Shown here piece after piece: positions 24,982 through 33,882 of a stretch of DNA of 64,000 nucleotides. The position numbers were made by a program, and so were the translations under genes. The DNA comes from an uncultured Flavihumibacter sp. (lineage in GTDB: Bacteria; Bacteroidota; Bacteroidia; Chitinophagales; Chitinophagaceae), in the NCBI GenBank assembly GCA_902168105.1, contig CABHOY010000056.1, forward strand, positions 1-64,000, written 5' to 3'. How positions within the stretch are numbered: position 1 is the stretch's first letter; each line of letters starts with the position of its first letter. The notes under the pieces are model-generated. The model searched no databases. It was not told the origin of the DNA and saw nothing but the letters and a program-made list of their open reading frames with translations.

Positions 24982-26337
24982 ATGAAGAGAAAGACACTTT
25001 TCTGGATCTTGGGGATCGTTGTTGTGCTGATTGCCATTGTGGCCGTAAAAAATGCCAGCAAGGACACCAGTATTAAAGTAGCATCTGATGACGCTACCGA
25101 AAAAACTATTATTGAGGTGGTTTCTGCCAGCGGTAAGATCTACCCTGAAACAGAAGTAAAGGTCAGCTCCGACGTATCCGGTGAAATTGTAGATCTCCCC
25201 GTACTGGAAGGAGATTCTGTAATGAAAGGACAAGTGCTGGCTCGTATCTATGCCGATGTTTATGGCTCCGTACGTGATAAAGCAACAGCTTCCCTTAGTC
25301 AGGCACAGGCCCAGCAGGCAAATGCCGCCGCCTCTCTGAACGCTTTTAAGGCCAAACTGGAACAGAGCAAAGCCGCTTACAACCGTAATAAAGAACTGCT
25401 GGCACAGAAAGTAGTGTCACGTAGTGAATTTGAAACAGCTGAAGCTACTTACCGTTCTGCCCTGGCGGACTATAACGCTGCGGCCGAGCAGGTGAACAGC
25501 AACCGTTTCGCAGTACAAAGCGCAAGAGCAGGTCTTACAGAAGCTAACACAAACCTGAAACGTACTACTATCGTAGCTCCAATGAGTGGTGTGGTATCCC
25601 TGCTGCCAGTTAAAAAAGGAGAGCGCGTAGTAGGTACCGGTCAGATGAGCGGTACGGAGATCATGCGTATTGCCGACCTGAATGTGATGGAAGTACAGGT
25701 GGATGTTGGGGAAAATGATATCCCACGCGTAAAATATAATGATACTGCCATCGTAGAGGTAGATGCCTATAGCGATCGTAAGTTCAAAGGCATCGTTACC
25801 CAGATAGCCAGCTCCAGCAAAGGCGCAGCTACAACTACAAGTTCAACCGCGTCTTCTGCCGAACAGGTAACCAGTTATATTGTACACATCCGCATTCTGC
25901 AGGATAGTTATAAAGACCTGCTTGATCCTGAACATCCAAAGAATTTTCCTTTCCGTCCGGGCATGAGCGCCAGCGTAGATATTCAGACCCGCCGGAAAAA
26001 CAATGTACTGGCTGTACCGATCAATGCTGTAACAACCCGCGATATTGTTGACAGCTCTAAAGCTGTAGGCGCTAAAAAAGAAGATCTGGCCGCCGCAAAG
26101 GAAACCGGTAAAGATCAGAAAGAAGTAGTGTTTGTATTGCAGCCTGATAAAACAGTGAAACAGGTAGTCGTAACAACCGGCGTACAGGATGACACGAACA
26201 TTGAGATCCTGTCGGGCCTTAAGAAAGGTGAAACTGTGATTAGCGCTCCCTATTCAGCTGTATCCAAAGATCTTGATCAGGGTAAAAAAGTAAAGGTAGT
26301 ACCTAAGAAAGAACTCTTCGAAAACACTGGTAAGTAA
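24982..26337 (+). CDS. MacA/HlyD-type periplasmic adaptor (second of two)
   Basis: 451 residues. N-terminal membrane helix (~5-22), lipoyl domain 'SDVSGEIVDLPVLEGDSVMKGQVLARI', helical hairpin (~90-180, Ala/Gln-rich), second lipoyl half 'TTIVAPMSGVVSLLPVKKGE', beta-barrel and a membrane-proximal domain ending in 'DTNIEILSGLKKGETVISAPYS'. It has a long Ser/Thr-rich insertion ('AATTTSSTASSAEQ') in the barrel. Closer to MacA than the first adaptor in motif content. Last gene of the operon, 33 bases after the tolC-like gene and followed by a strong terminator. Confidence 0.9.
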   Translation: MKRKTLFWILGIVVVLIAIVAVKNASKDTSIKVASDDATEKTIIEVVSASGKIYPETEVKVSSDVSGEIVDLPVLEGDSVMKGQVLARIYADVYGSVRDKATASLSQAQAQQANAAASLNAFKAKLEQSKAAYNRNKELLAQKVVSRSEFETAEATYRSALADYNAAAEQVNSNRFAVQSARAGLTEANTNLKRTTIVAPMSGVVSLLPVKKGERVVGTGQMSGTEIMRIADLNVMEVQVDVGENDIPRVKYNDTAIVEVDAYSDRKFKGIVTQIASSSKGAATTTSSTASSAEQVTSYIVHIRILQDSYKDLLDPEHPKNFPFRPGMSASVDIQTRRKNNVLAVPINAVTTRDIVDSSKAVGAKKEDLAAAKETGKDQKEVVFVLQPDKTVKQVVVTTGVQDDTNIEILSGLKKGETVISAPYSAVSKDLDQGKKVKVVPKKELFENTGK

Positions 26338-26352
26338 GTGTTTTGAAATATA

Positions 26353-26392
26353 AAAAAGGACGGCCTCGTTGTAAAACGGGGCCGTCCTTTTT
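26353..26392 (+). terminator. Terminator of the efflux operon
   Basis: 18-bp arms (26353-26370 and 26375-26392) with one G-U pair, GC-rich core and terminal T-run; 15 bases after the last stop codon. Confidence 0.9.
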
Positions 26393-26493
26393 ATCTAACT
26401 GTTCATTACAATACGATCTCAACATTGGAGCTACTTTCTGTTATATACAACGGGGAAATTGTTGTCAGTATCGTGGGACTGCCAAAACTTAAC

Positions 26494-26524
26494 ATTGGGC
26501 TATGTTAATTTAAGATTAAATTTA
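26494..26524 (+). promoter_or_regulatory. Bacteroidota-type promoter before the histone-like gene
   Basis: ATTG at 26494-26497, a 19-base spacer, and TAAATTTA at 26517-26524, close to the TTTG/TAnnTTTG consensus with normal spacing. About 33 bases before the ATG. Confidence 0.5.
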
Positions 26525-26556
26525 TGTTATCATATTTAACCAACGTTTAATTAGTT

Positions 26557-26838
26557 ATGTCAAGTACAGATACTGCGAAGCCCGCAAAGCCCGCAAAAGC
26601 ATCACGTAAAGAAGCACGCAACACCATAGAAAAAAAACTCGACCTCCTGTTAGTAGACCTGAAAAATGAACTAGGTGATACCAAGTTCAGAAACAGGATC
26701 AAGAAAGCCGCAAAATTGTTGAGTAAAGGTCTGGACAAGCCTAAAAAGAAAGCGATCGCCAAGAAGAAAGTGGCGGTAAAAGCTGCTAAGAAAGTGAAAC
26801 CTGCTAAAGCAGAAACTACAGCAAAAGCAGCCGAATAA
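26557..26838 (+). CDS. Small Lys/Ala-rich histone H1-like protein
   Basis: 93 residues, strongly basic. The middle part (~17-60, 'RKEARNTIEKKLDLLLVDLK') is predicted helical with heptad-like leucines; the C-terminal third is lysine/alanine/proline repeats ('KKAIAKKKVAVKAAKKVKPA') like the tail of eukaryotic H1 and bacterial HctA/AlgP-type proteins. DNA binding and nucleoid compaction are inferred from composition only. It has its own promoter and a downstream inverted repeat, so it is probably monocistronic. Confidence 0.6.
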   Translation: MSSTDTAKPAKPAKASRKEARNTIEKKLDLLLVDLKNELGDTKFRNRIKKAAKLLSKGLDKPKKKAIAKKKVAVKAAKKVKPAKAETTAKAAE

Positions 26839-26883
26839 ATAAGCTTCGTTCAGAAGCGACTGAAAGTCGGTAATATATATTTA

Positions 26884-26923
26884 ACAGCCCGCTTGTAACA
26901 GTTAACTGTTATAAGTGGGCTGT
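26884..26923 (+). terminator. Hairpin after the histone-like gene
   Basis: 18-base arms with three mismatched positions (26884-26901 and 26906-26923, outer ACAGCCC/GGGCTGT) and a TTAA loop. No clean T-run follows, so termination is likely but not certain. Confidence 0.55.
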
Positions 26924-26947
26924 GTGCTATATATTTAGGGCTTTTGT

Positions 26948-28990
26948 ATGAAAAAGAGTCTAATATACTTACTGAGCCTGCTTTCTATGTCGGCAGTCGC
27001 GCAGCAAACAAGTCAGGTGAATGTGTTCCTGGGTTCTTCCGGGGATCATGGACAAATGTCTCCGTCCGCTTCTTATCCTTTCAGCATGTTAAGCATTGGC
27101 CCTGAAACTTATCCGGATACACATACGGGGTATGAATACCTGGCTAAAGAGTTCCTGGGCTTTACACACAATCGTATGGAAGGTGTGGGTTGTCAGGGCT
27201 GTGGTGGTAACCTGTTGGTACGTCCTTTCCTGGGCGATGGTCCCCTAAAGGCAGACCTCATCAAATATGAGGAACAGGCTTCTCCGGGATATTATCACGT
27301 AGGGTTCACCAACGGTATCAAAGCTTCGTTCACAGTGTACAAAAATGCCGGTCAGCACCAGTATCATTTCCCTGCAGGGAAGAAAGGGCTGCTGGTTGAC
27401 CTTGCGCATGCCCATGTAGGCCGTTTCGTTGACGAAGAGCATACTATTGAGGGAAATGCTATTAGCGGCTGGATTGAGTCTAAAACAACCTGTAGCGCGG
27501 GTATTTACAGGATCTACTATTATCTGGAAACAGATCATCCGGTTAAATGGAGCGTTAACAGGGCCCATGAGTTGCTGGCCACCACCACCGACAATGATCT
27601 GGGAGTAAGGGTCGGTCTGTCTTCCGTAAGTACGTCTTATGCGAAGGCATCGATTAACAGGGAGACCTTTGATGTGGTGAAAGGCAAAAGTGTGCAGGAC
27701 TGGAATAAGATGCTGGGGCATATTAAAGTGAAAGGCGATCCTGAAAGGGAAAAGCTATTCTACTCCCTGTTCTATCGGTCTATCCAGTCGCCGTATGTAG
27801 TCTCGGAGCCGGACGGCGCTTATGCTGCCACTAATGGCACATTACAGCACACTAACAGTAAGGTCTACAATGGCTGGGCCATCTGGGATAACTATCGTGC
27901 GCAGCTGCCTTTATTGTCTATTGCATTTCCGCAGGAGTACCAGGATATGACCACCTCTATCGCTGGATTGTATCAGCACGGAAAGAAAGACTACGCCACT
28001 TTACACGAGCCATCTATTACCGTAAGGACGGAACATGCCATCGTAGTATTGCTGGACGCCATGAAAAAAGGCTATACCCTCGACTTTAAGGCCATTGCCG
28101 ATTCAGTGGAGCGGGAAGTCAAGACCCTGGATTACGCACATCCTGACAAGGCATTGGAGTCTTCTTATGATGCATGGGCATTATCAGAGATCTATTATAC
28201 CGTGAAGGACAAAACCCGTGGCGATCAGTACAGACAACAAGCGGCAGAATATAAAAAGTACTGGGAGAAGGACTTCAAGGACCTCTCCAGGAGGGATGTG
28301 GACCGCATGCAGGCCAGGGGACTATATCAGGGTACTATCTGGCAGTACCGCTGGTTTGTGCCATTTGACCTGAAAGGATTGATGGAATTGTGCGGAGGCG
28401 AACAGGCCTATATCTCCCAGCTGGACGAATTCTTTGGCAACGACTATTACTGCCATGCAAACCAGCCTGACCTGCAGGTGCCGTTCATGTACAATGTGAC
28501 CGGACAAGCCTGGAAATCGCAGGCCCTGATCCACAAGATAGCTGTTGATACTATGGTGCAGCATTACTTCAACGATAATAGCCGTGGTATCGGCTCAGAG
28601 ATCGATCTGATATATAAAAACCAACCCGCAGCTTACGTCAGAACGATGGATGACGATGCCGGTACGATGTCATCCTGGTTCGTATTGGTATCCACAGGTA
28701 TTTTCCCGGCCTGTATAGGCTCTCCGGTATATTACCTGAACGTTCCGCTGTTTGAGTCAGTAGAATGGCAATGGCCGGGATCTAAGCCCTTCTCTGTGCA
28801 TGTGAAGAACTTCGGTGACCACAATGTGTATATCCGGGAGGTTTGGTTAAATGGGAAGAAACTGGACCGTAACTGGATCACCCATGAAGAGATCGTCAAA
28901 GGTGGAAAACTGGAAATTGTAGCAGGTGATAAGCCAGATGAAAAGCAGGGTGCAGGTAACAAATGGATCGCAGAAATAGGCCGTCAGTAA
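26948..28990 (+). CDS. Glycoside hydrolase family 92 (alpha-mannosidase-like)
   Basis: 680 residues with a signal peptide ('MKKSLIYLLSLLSMSAVAQQ'). GH92 landmarks: 'FLGFTHNRMEGVGCQGCG' near residues 75-92, 'YNGWAIWDNYRAQLPL' in the middle, 'NDYYCHANQPDLQVPFMYN', 'GTMSSWFVLVSTGIFP', and C-terminal 'VWLNGKKLDRNWITHEEI'. GH92 enzymes are calcium-dependent exo-alpha-mannosidases acting on host or fungal mannans and N-glycans; linkage specificity is not readable here. Slightly shorter than the usual ~740 but both ends are typical, so it appears complete. It stands alone, not in an obvious polysaccharide locus with the SusC/SusD pair 1.6 kb away. Confidence 0.88.
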   Translation: MKKSLIYLLSLLSMSAVAQQTSQVNVFLGSSGDHGQMSPSASYPFSMLSIGPETYPDTHTGYEYLAKEFLGFTHNRMEGVGCQGCGGNLLVRPFLGDGPLKADLIKYEEQASPGYYHVGFTNGIKASFTVYKNAGQHQYHFPAGKKGLLVDLAHAHVGRFVDEEHTIEGNAISGWIESKTTCSAGIYRIYYYLETDHPVKWSVNRAHELLATTTDNDLGVRVGLSSVSTSYAKASINRETFDVVKGKSVQDWNKMLGHIKVKGDPEREKLFYSLFYRSIQSPYVVSEPDGAYAATNGTLQHTNSKVYNGWAIWDNYRAQLPLLSIAFPQEYQDMTTSIAGLYQHGKKDYATLHEPSITVRTEHAIVVLLDAMKKGYTLDFKAIADSVEREVKTLDYAHPDKALESSYDAWALSEIYYTVKDKTRGDQYRQQAAEYKKYWEKDFKDLSRRDVDRMQARGLYQGTIWQYRWFVPFDLKGLMELCGGEQAYISQLDEFFGNDYYCHANQPDLQVPFMYNVTGQAWKSQALIHKIAVDTMVQHYFNDNSRGIGSEIDLIYKNQPAAYVRTMDDDAGTMSSWFVLVSTGIFPACIGSPVYYLNVPLFESVEWQWPGSKPFSVHVKNFGDHNVYIREVWLNGKKLDRNWITHEEIVKGGKLEIVAGDKPDEKQGAGNKWIAEIGRQ

Positions 28991-29100
28991 CAGATATATC
29001 AAATCATCCAATTATAAAGTCGTTTGATTACAAAGCAAGTACATCTGTATCTTTTTGTACTGTCTCTGTAAAGCCGCTGTGGTAGCCAATTCTCAGAGAT

Positions 29101-29155
29101 AACCCATATATAACCCATATATAACCCGTATATAAGCCATATATAACCCATATCT
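29101..29155 (+). repeat. Five tandem 11-bp repeats (AACCCATATAT)
   Basis: Units start at 29101, 29112, 29123, 29134 and 29145. Two are identical (AACCCATATAT); the third has CCG for CCA, the fourth AAG for AAC, the fifth ends TCT. The period is close to one DNA helix turn, so the conserved bases would face the same side. Confidence 0.9.
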
Positions 29156-29204
29156 AAGAAGTATGGGTTATATATGGCTTATATACGGGTTATATATGGG
29201 TTAT
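29110..29204. repeat. Perfect inverted repeat with 43-bp arms
   Basis: Arms 29110-29152 and 29162-29204 are perfectly complementary around a 9-base centre (TCTAAGAAG). The left arm is made of the 11-bp tandem units, so the right arm carries the same units in the opposite direction. Could extrude as a cruciform or act as a bidirectional terminator hairpin, though there is no T-run. Confidence 0.92.
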
Positions 29205-29228
29205 TCTAAAGATCCGGGCGAACCTGCA

Positions 29229-29339
29229 CTAGTTTATCCCCTTATATTTATTGGAGATGTAGTTCAGATCGAACGTTCCCAGGTTCTTGTAGTAGATGGA
29301 CATCTTAGCAGGATCATTAGCTTCATAGGTCCGTGTTTG
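29229..29339 (-). pseudogene. Possible 3' remnant of a coding sequence
   Basis: Minus-strand frame of 36 codons without a start codon, bounded by stops, reading e.g. 'DPAKMSIYYKNLGTFDLNYI' and ending 'KYKGIN'. The amino acid mix looks protein-like, unlike the surrounding DNA. No family recognised; may be chance. Confidence 0.25.
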
Positions 29340-29488
29340 TTATAATTATTTTGAGCAGTGCCCGGGATAGTGAGGAACTATGTGAGTAAGTTTCATGAGC
29401 AAGGCATTTTAACCATCCGGGAGGATGGGCTTAACGATATGGTAATATTCGCTCGTAATTTCCTTACTTTGCGGAAAAAGACAGATAC

Positions 29489-30490
29489 GTGAAAGCAGGT
29501 ATAATAGGCAGCGGCAGTTGGGCGACAGCGTTGGCCAAGATTTTAACGGATAATGGTAATAAGATCTCCTGGTGGATCAGGAATGAAGATACGATCCGTT
29601 ATATGCAGCTGCGTCATCATAACAGGCATTATCTCACATCGGTATATTTTGATACGACCTTAGTGAACCTGAACAGCAATCTTGAAGAGGTAGTAGCTGA
29701 CAGTGATGTTCTGGTGCTGGCGGTGCCTTCCGCTTTCCTGGAAGAAGTGATGTTACAGTTATCGCCCGAGGCGCTGAAAGGCAAGAAAGTGGTTTCTGCT
29801 GTAAAAGGGCTGGTGCCTGGAAGCAACCTGCTGATCAATGATTATCTGTCAGATATGTTCGATCTTCCGCTGGATCAGTATTTTGCTATTACTGGTCCCT
29901 GCCATGCAGAAGAAGTGGCTAACGAAAAGTTATCTTACCTGACATTTTCCGGGCAGCAGGAAAAATCTGCCCAGGTCATAGCCGATATGTTCACTAACAG
30001 TTACCTGCAAACGATCGTAAACCGTGATGTAGTAGGTGTACAGCTGGCAGCAGTATTGAAGAACATTTATGCGATGGGTGCAGGTATTGCACATGGCCTG
30101 GAATATGGAGACAACTTCCTCAGTGTATATATAACAAATTGTTTCAGGGAAATGCAACAGTTCCTGGACACATACGGAAAAGACCATGCAGAAGCAGGTA
30201 CGCATAATTATAACGCCAGCGCCTATCTGGGAGATCTCTTGGTAACCTGTTATTCCCTCCATAGCCGTAACCGCACCTTTGGTAATATGATCGGCAAGGG
30301 CTACTCCGTTAAAGCTGCTCAATTAGAACTGAATATGGTCGCAGAGGGCTATTATGCCAGCAAATGCCTGTTCGAAATGAACATGGAAGTAGGCGCCTAT
30401 ATGCCTGTGGCTCAAGCGGTTTATACCATGTTATGGCAGCATTTAAGTCCCCGTGAAGTATTCCTTTCCCTTGAGAAAGGATTTATTTAA
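29489..30490 (+). CDS. gpsA: Glycerol-3-phosphate dehydrogenase [NAD(P)+]
   Basis: 333 residues with an N-terminal Rossmann motif 'IIGSGSWATALAKIL', the GpsA block 'AITGPCHAEEVA' near residue 135, the lysine motif 'LAAVLKNIYAMGAGIAHGL' (~190-208) and 'YLGDLLVTCYSLHSRNRTFG' (~250). It reduces dihydroxyacetone phosphate to sn-glycerol 3-phosphate for phospholipid synthesis, in the cytosol. The start is GTG at 29489; the Rossmann strand begins two residues later, so no upstream start is needed. Confidence 0.93.
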   Translation: MKAGIIGSGSWATALAKILTDNGNKISWWIRNEDTIRYMQLRHHNRHYLTSVYFDTTLVNLNSNLEEVVADSDVLVLAVPSAFLEEVMLQLSPEALKGKKVVSAVKGLVPGSNLLINDYLSDMFDLPLDQYFAITGPCHAEEVANEKLSYLTFSGQQEKSAQVIADMFTNSYLQTIVNRDVVGVQLAAVLKNIYAMGAGIAHGLEYGDNFLSVYITNCFREMQQFLDTYGKDHAEAGTHNYNASAYLGDLLVTCYSLHSRNRTFGNMIGKGYSVKAAQLELNMVAEGYYASKCLFEMNMEVGAYMPVAQAVYTMLWQHLSPREVFLSLEKGFI

Positions 30491-30580
30491 CTGATTGTTA
30501 ACCCTTTGTTAAAACCTGGATAAGATTGGTTTGTAACCTTCGCAGCAGATTCATCAAATTATTAAAACCGATATTCTGCT

Positions 30581-33500
30581 ATGACCGCAACCAGTCTACG
30601 CCTGAAGACATTCTTCGCAGGCATCTTCCTGTTTTTATTTTCCTTTGGAGCGATGGCCCAGCAGGCCATTACCGGGAAAGTAATATCGGGGGATGACCGT
30701 CAGCCATTACCCGGCGCCACTGTTAAAATAAAGGGCGCTGCGAAGACGACCATTACAGACAACGCCGGCAATTTCTCTATCACTGCCGGGAACAATGACA
30801 TCCTTATTATTAGCAGCATTGGCTTTACTACACAGGAAGTGAATGCTTCCGCTGCTGCCAGTATTGTATTGGCGACTGACACAAAAGGCCTGGGCGAGAT
30901 CGTTGTAACCGCTCTGGGTATCAAAAAAGAACGCAAGAAACTCGGTTATGCCATCCAGGAGGTAAAAGGTGAAGACCTGACCGTTGCAAGAGAATCCAAC
31001 ATTGTGAACCAGCTGGCAGGTAAAGTGGCCGGTGTGACCGTTGTTGGTAGTTCTTCCGGAGTAGGTGGTTCCGCCAGGGTATCTATCCGTGGTGAACGTT
31101 CCGTTGACCTGAATAAGAACCAGCCATTGTACGTAATAGATGGTGTGCCTATCAGCAATGCTATTACCAGCGGATCTGGTGGTAATAACCAGGAAGTGGA
31201 TTTCGGTAACGGCGCAAGCTTCGTTAACCCGGATGATGTTGAGAGCATGAGCGTACTGAAAGGACCTGCTGCTGCGGCATTGTATGGTTCCCGCGCAGCG
31301 AATGGCGTAATCATGATCAAAACAAAATCAGGCCGTAAACAGAAAGGTCTCGGTGTGGAAGTGAACAGCAATGTGACTTTTGAATCAGCGCTGAAACTGC
31401 CGGAATACCAGAAAGTATATGGTCAGGGTAATGCCAGCGGTCTTGATTTCAAATTCGCAGACGGCAGAGGCGCCGGTTTATCTGACGGTACAGACGAAGG
31501 TTGGGGACCTGCTTTTAAAGGCCAGCTTTTCCAACAGTTCAACTCTCCCCGTACACTGAATGGTCAGGCTATTCCTTATACTGGTGGTGATATGAACGCC
31601 CCGGCTGGAAGTGTGATCGTGCCAAGCTTATGGGAACCTGACAACGATAATCTGAAGAACTTCTTGCAAACCGGAAATACCATTACCAATAACGTAGCCC
31701 TGGTAGGCGGTAGTGACAATGGCGATTTCCGTCTGAGTTATACCAACCTGCATCAGAAGGGTATCGTTCCTAATACAGGCCTCGACAGGCATACCACCAG
31801 TTTTTCTGCGGGGTATCACTTCACTCCTAAATTTACAGCGAGAGCTTTTGTAAGTTATATCAAAGGCGAAAGCGACAACCGTCCTTCTATCAGTTATGGT
31901 ACAGAAAGTATTATGTACCTGTTCAACTGCTGGTTACCTGCTTCAGTACGTGTAAGCGATCTGAAACGTCTCTGGCAGAACGGCCTGGAGGGCAAGCAGC
32001 AGTATAACTGGAACTATAACTATCACGATAACCCATATTTCAACGTTTACGAGAATACAAATGGTCAGTATGTAGACCGTCTGATCGGCAACGTTACTTT
32101 AAAATATGACATCGCTGACTGGTTGAACCTGCAGGTGCGCACAGCTACCGACTGGAGCAGTGAGCGCAGGGAATATCGCAGGGCCTTCAGTACCCAGCGT
32201 TATCCATTTGGTGAATACCGTGAAGTGAATATCATTAATGAAGAGCGTAATACAGACTTCCTTTTCTCTGCAAACAAAGAGATCAACAGTGATTTCTCTG
32301 TTAATGCAACTCTCGGAGGTAACCAGATGCGCCAGACTTCCCGTTTCAATGAAGACGTAGCCGGACAATTGAACCTGCCTGGTATATACCGTCTGACTAA
32401 CTCAAGGATTGCACTGGTGAATAACCAGAACAATGTTGGTAAACGTATCAACAGCTTCTATGGTTCAGCAGGTGTTTCTTATAAGAACAAGCTGTTCCTT
32501 GATGTAACAGGCCGTAATGACTGGAGTAGTGCACTGACCCTGCCTGAAGACCTGAAGGCTTTCGGTAGTGAACAGAATTCTTATTTCTATTCTTCAGTAG
32601 CACTGAGCGGTATTATCAGTGATATGATAAAACTTCCCCAAGCGATCAGTTTCGCGAAGTTAAGGGCCAGCTTTGCACAGGTAGGTAATGATACCGATCC
32701 GTTTGCGTTTACACAGACTTTCAGCCGCAGCGACCCTTATGGTTCAGCTGCTGTATATGAAGAAACCAGCCGTTTATCTAACCTGAACCTGAAACCGGAG
32801 ATCAGCTCTGCTTTCGAGTTTGGTGCTGACATCCGCTTCCTGCAGAACAGGATCGGACTGGATGTGACCTATTATCAGAGTAACACAAAGAACCAGATCC
32901 TCAATATTCCTTTGACCCCAACCAGCGGTTATACAAGACGTGTGATCAATGCCGGATCTATCCGTAACAATGGTGTGGAAGTAATGCTGAACGCAACACC
33001 AGTGAAGACTAAAAACTTCGCCTGGGATGCTTATGTAAACTTCTCTGCAAACCGCAGTAAGGTACTGGAACTGACTGATGGCCTGCAGAACTATGTAATG
33101 GCTGACAGGAGCGTATCAGTAGAAGCAAGGGTAGGAGAGCGTATGGGTGATCTGTATGGTATCGGTTTCGCAAGAGTACAGAGTTCAGATGCTAAAGCTG
33201 CATACTATGACCCCACCGGTAAGTTCACGGGCCAGATGGTATTCGCAGCAAATGGCCGTCCGATCCCGACTACAGAAAGGATCAGGCTGGGTAACTATAA
33301 CCCGGATTGGCTGATGGGTTTCGGCAACAGCTTCACTTATAAGGGTGTAAAACTGAGCGCCCTGTTTGATGTCCGTCATGGTGGAAAACTGTATTCTCTT
33401 ACGCAGACAGTGGGCCGTGAAGGTGGTATCATTAAGGAAACACTGGAAGGCCGTGCCGATGGTTATGATATTACCAAAGCCGGTAATGGTGTAATTGGTA

Positions 33501-33862
33501 GTGGTGTGGTACAGGGTACCGACGGAACTTTCACACAGAACACAACCAAAGTGGCAGTACGTGAGTGGCACACCGCGTGGACTGGTGGCCGTAATATCGC
33601 TGAAGGTGTAATGTACGACGCTTCTTTCGTGAAGCTGCGTGAACTGCAGATCGGTTATTCCTTCCCGGGCTCTTTCAAGAAGGGGATCATTAAAGGTATG
33701 AACGTATCGCTTGTAGGCCGTAACCTCTTCCTGTGGGATAATGTACCACACGTAGACCCTGAGGTGATGTCCTATTCCGGTGGTACGGCGTTGCCAGGTA
33801 TTGAGTACATGAGTTTACCGAGCAGCCGTAGCTACGGTTTGAACCTGAGCTTCAAATTATGA
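30581..33862 (+). CDS. SusC/RagA-type TonB-dependent outer membrane transporter
   Basis: 1093 residues. Signal peptide (~1-26, ending 'AMAQQ'), an N-terminal carboxypeptidase-regulatory-like domain (~28-108, 'ITGKVISGDDRQPLPGATVK'), the SusC sequence 'VVTALGIKKERKKLGYAIQE', a plug domain with 'SIRGERS' and 'QPLYVIDGVPI', then a ~900-residue beta-barrel. Forms an outer membrane pedal-bin importer with the SusD-like lipoprotein encoded next; the genes overlap by 4 bases at the ATGA if the first ATG is used. No polysaccharide enzyme, sigma or anti-sigma gene adjoins the pair, so the substrate could be glycan, peptide or other nutrient. Confidence 0.93.
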   Translation: MTATSLRLKTFFAGIFLFLFSFGAMAQQAITGKVISGDDRQPLPGATVKIKGAAKTTITDNAGNFSITAGNNDILIISSIGFTTQEVNASAAASIVLATDTKGLGEIVVTALGIKKERKKLGYAIQEVKGEDLTVARESNIVNQLAGKVAGVTVVGSSSGVGGSARVSIRGERSVDLNKNQPLYVIDGVPISNAITSGSGGNNQEVDFGNGASFVNPDDVESMSVLKGPAAAALYGSRAANGVIMIKTKSGRKQKGLGVEVNSNVTFESALKLPEYQKVYGQGNASGLDFKFADGRGAGLSDGTDEGWGPAFKGQLFQQFNSPRTLNGQAIPYTGGDMNAPAGSVIVPSLWEPDNDNLKNFLQTGNTITNNVALVGGSDNGDFRLSYTNLHQKGIVPNTGLDRHTTSFSAGYHFTPKFTARAFVSYIKGESDNRPSISYGTESIMYLFNCWLPASVRVSDLKRLWQNGLEGKQQYNWNYNYHDNPYFNVYENTNGQYVDRLIGNVTLKYDIADWLNLQVRTATDWSSERREYRRAFSTQRYPFGEYREVNIINEERNTDFLFSANKEINSDFSVNATLGGNQMRQTSRFNEDVAGQLNLPGIYRLTNSRIALVNNQNNVGKRINSFYGSAGVSYKNKLFLDVTGRNDWSSALTLPEDLKAFGSEQNSYFYSSVALSGIISDMIKLPQAISFAKLRASFAQVGNDTDPFAFTQTFSRSDPYGSAAVYEETSRLSNLNLKPEISSAFEFGADIRFLQNRIGLDVTYYQSNTKNQILNIPLTPTSGYTRRVINAGSIRNNGVEVMLNATPVKTKNFAWDAYVNFSANRSKVLELTDGLQNYVMADRSVSVEARVGERMGDLYGIGFARVQSSDAKAAYYDPTGKFTGQMVFAANGRPIPTTERIRLGNYNPDWLMGFGNSFTYKGVKLSALFDVRHGGKLYSLTQTVGREGGIIKETLEGRADGYDITKAGNGVIGSGVVQGTDGTFTQNTTKVAVREWHTAWTGGRNIAEGVMYDASFVKLRELQIGYSFPGSFKKGIIKGMNVSLVGRNLFLWDNVPHVDPEVMSYSGGTALPGIEYMSLPSSRSYGLNLSFKL

Positions 33863-33882
33863 TCATCCAAAAAAAGCGAACT

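Larger units (their letters stand above)
28991..29488. other. 498-bp intergenic region between GH92 and gpsA genes
   Basis: No full gene. It holds the 11-bp tandem repeats and the large cruciform described separately, a coding-like fragment on the minus strand, and near its right end TACTTTG (29466-29472), a possible one-base-short -7 box for gpsA. Confidence 0.6.

Noticed and set aside
29163..29345. 60-codon + strand frame 'MGYIWLIYGLYMGY...'
   Set aside because: Its first part is just the cruciform arm read as codons; Tyr/Gly/Met periodicity comes from the 11-bp repeats.
33185..33751. 188-codon minus strand frame
   Set aside because: Antisense to the SusC barrel; no domain features and no promoter.
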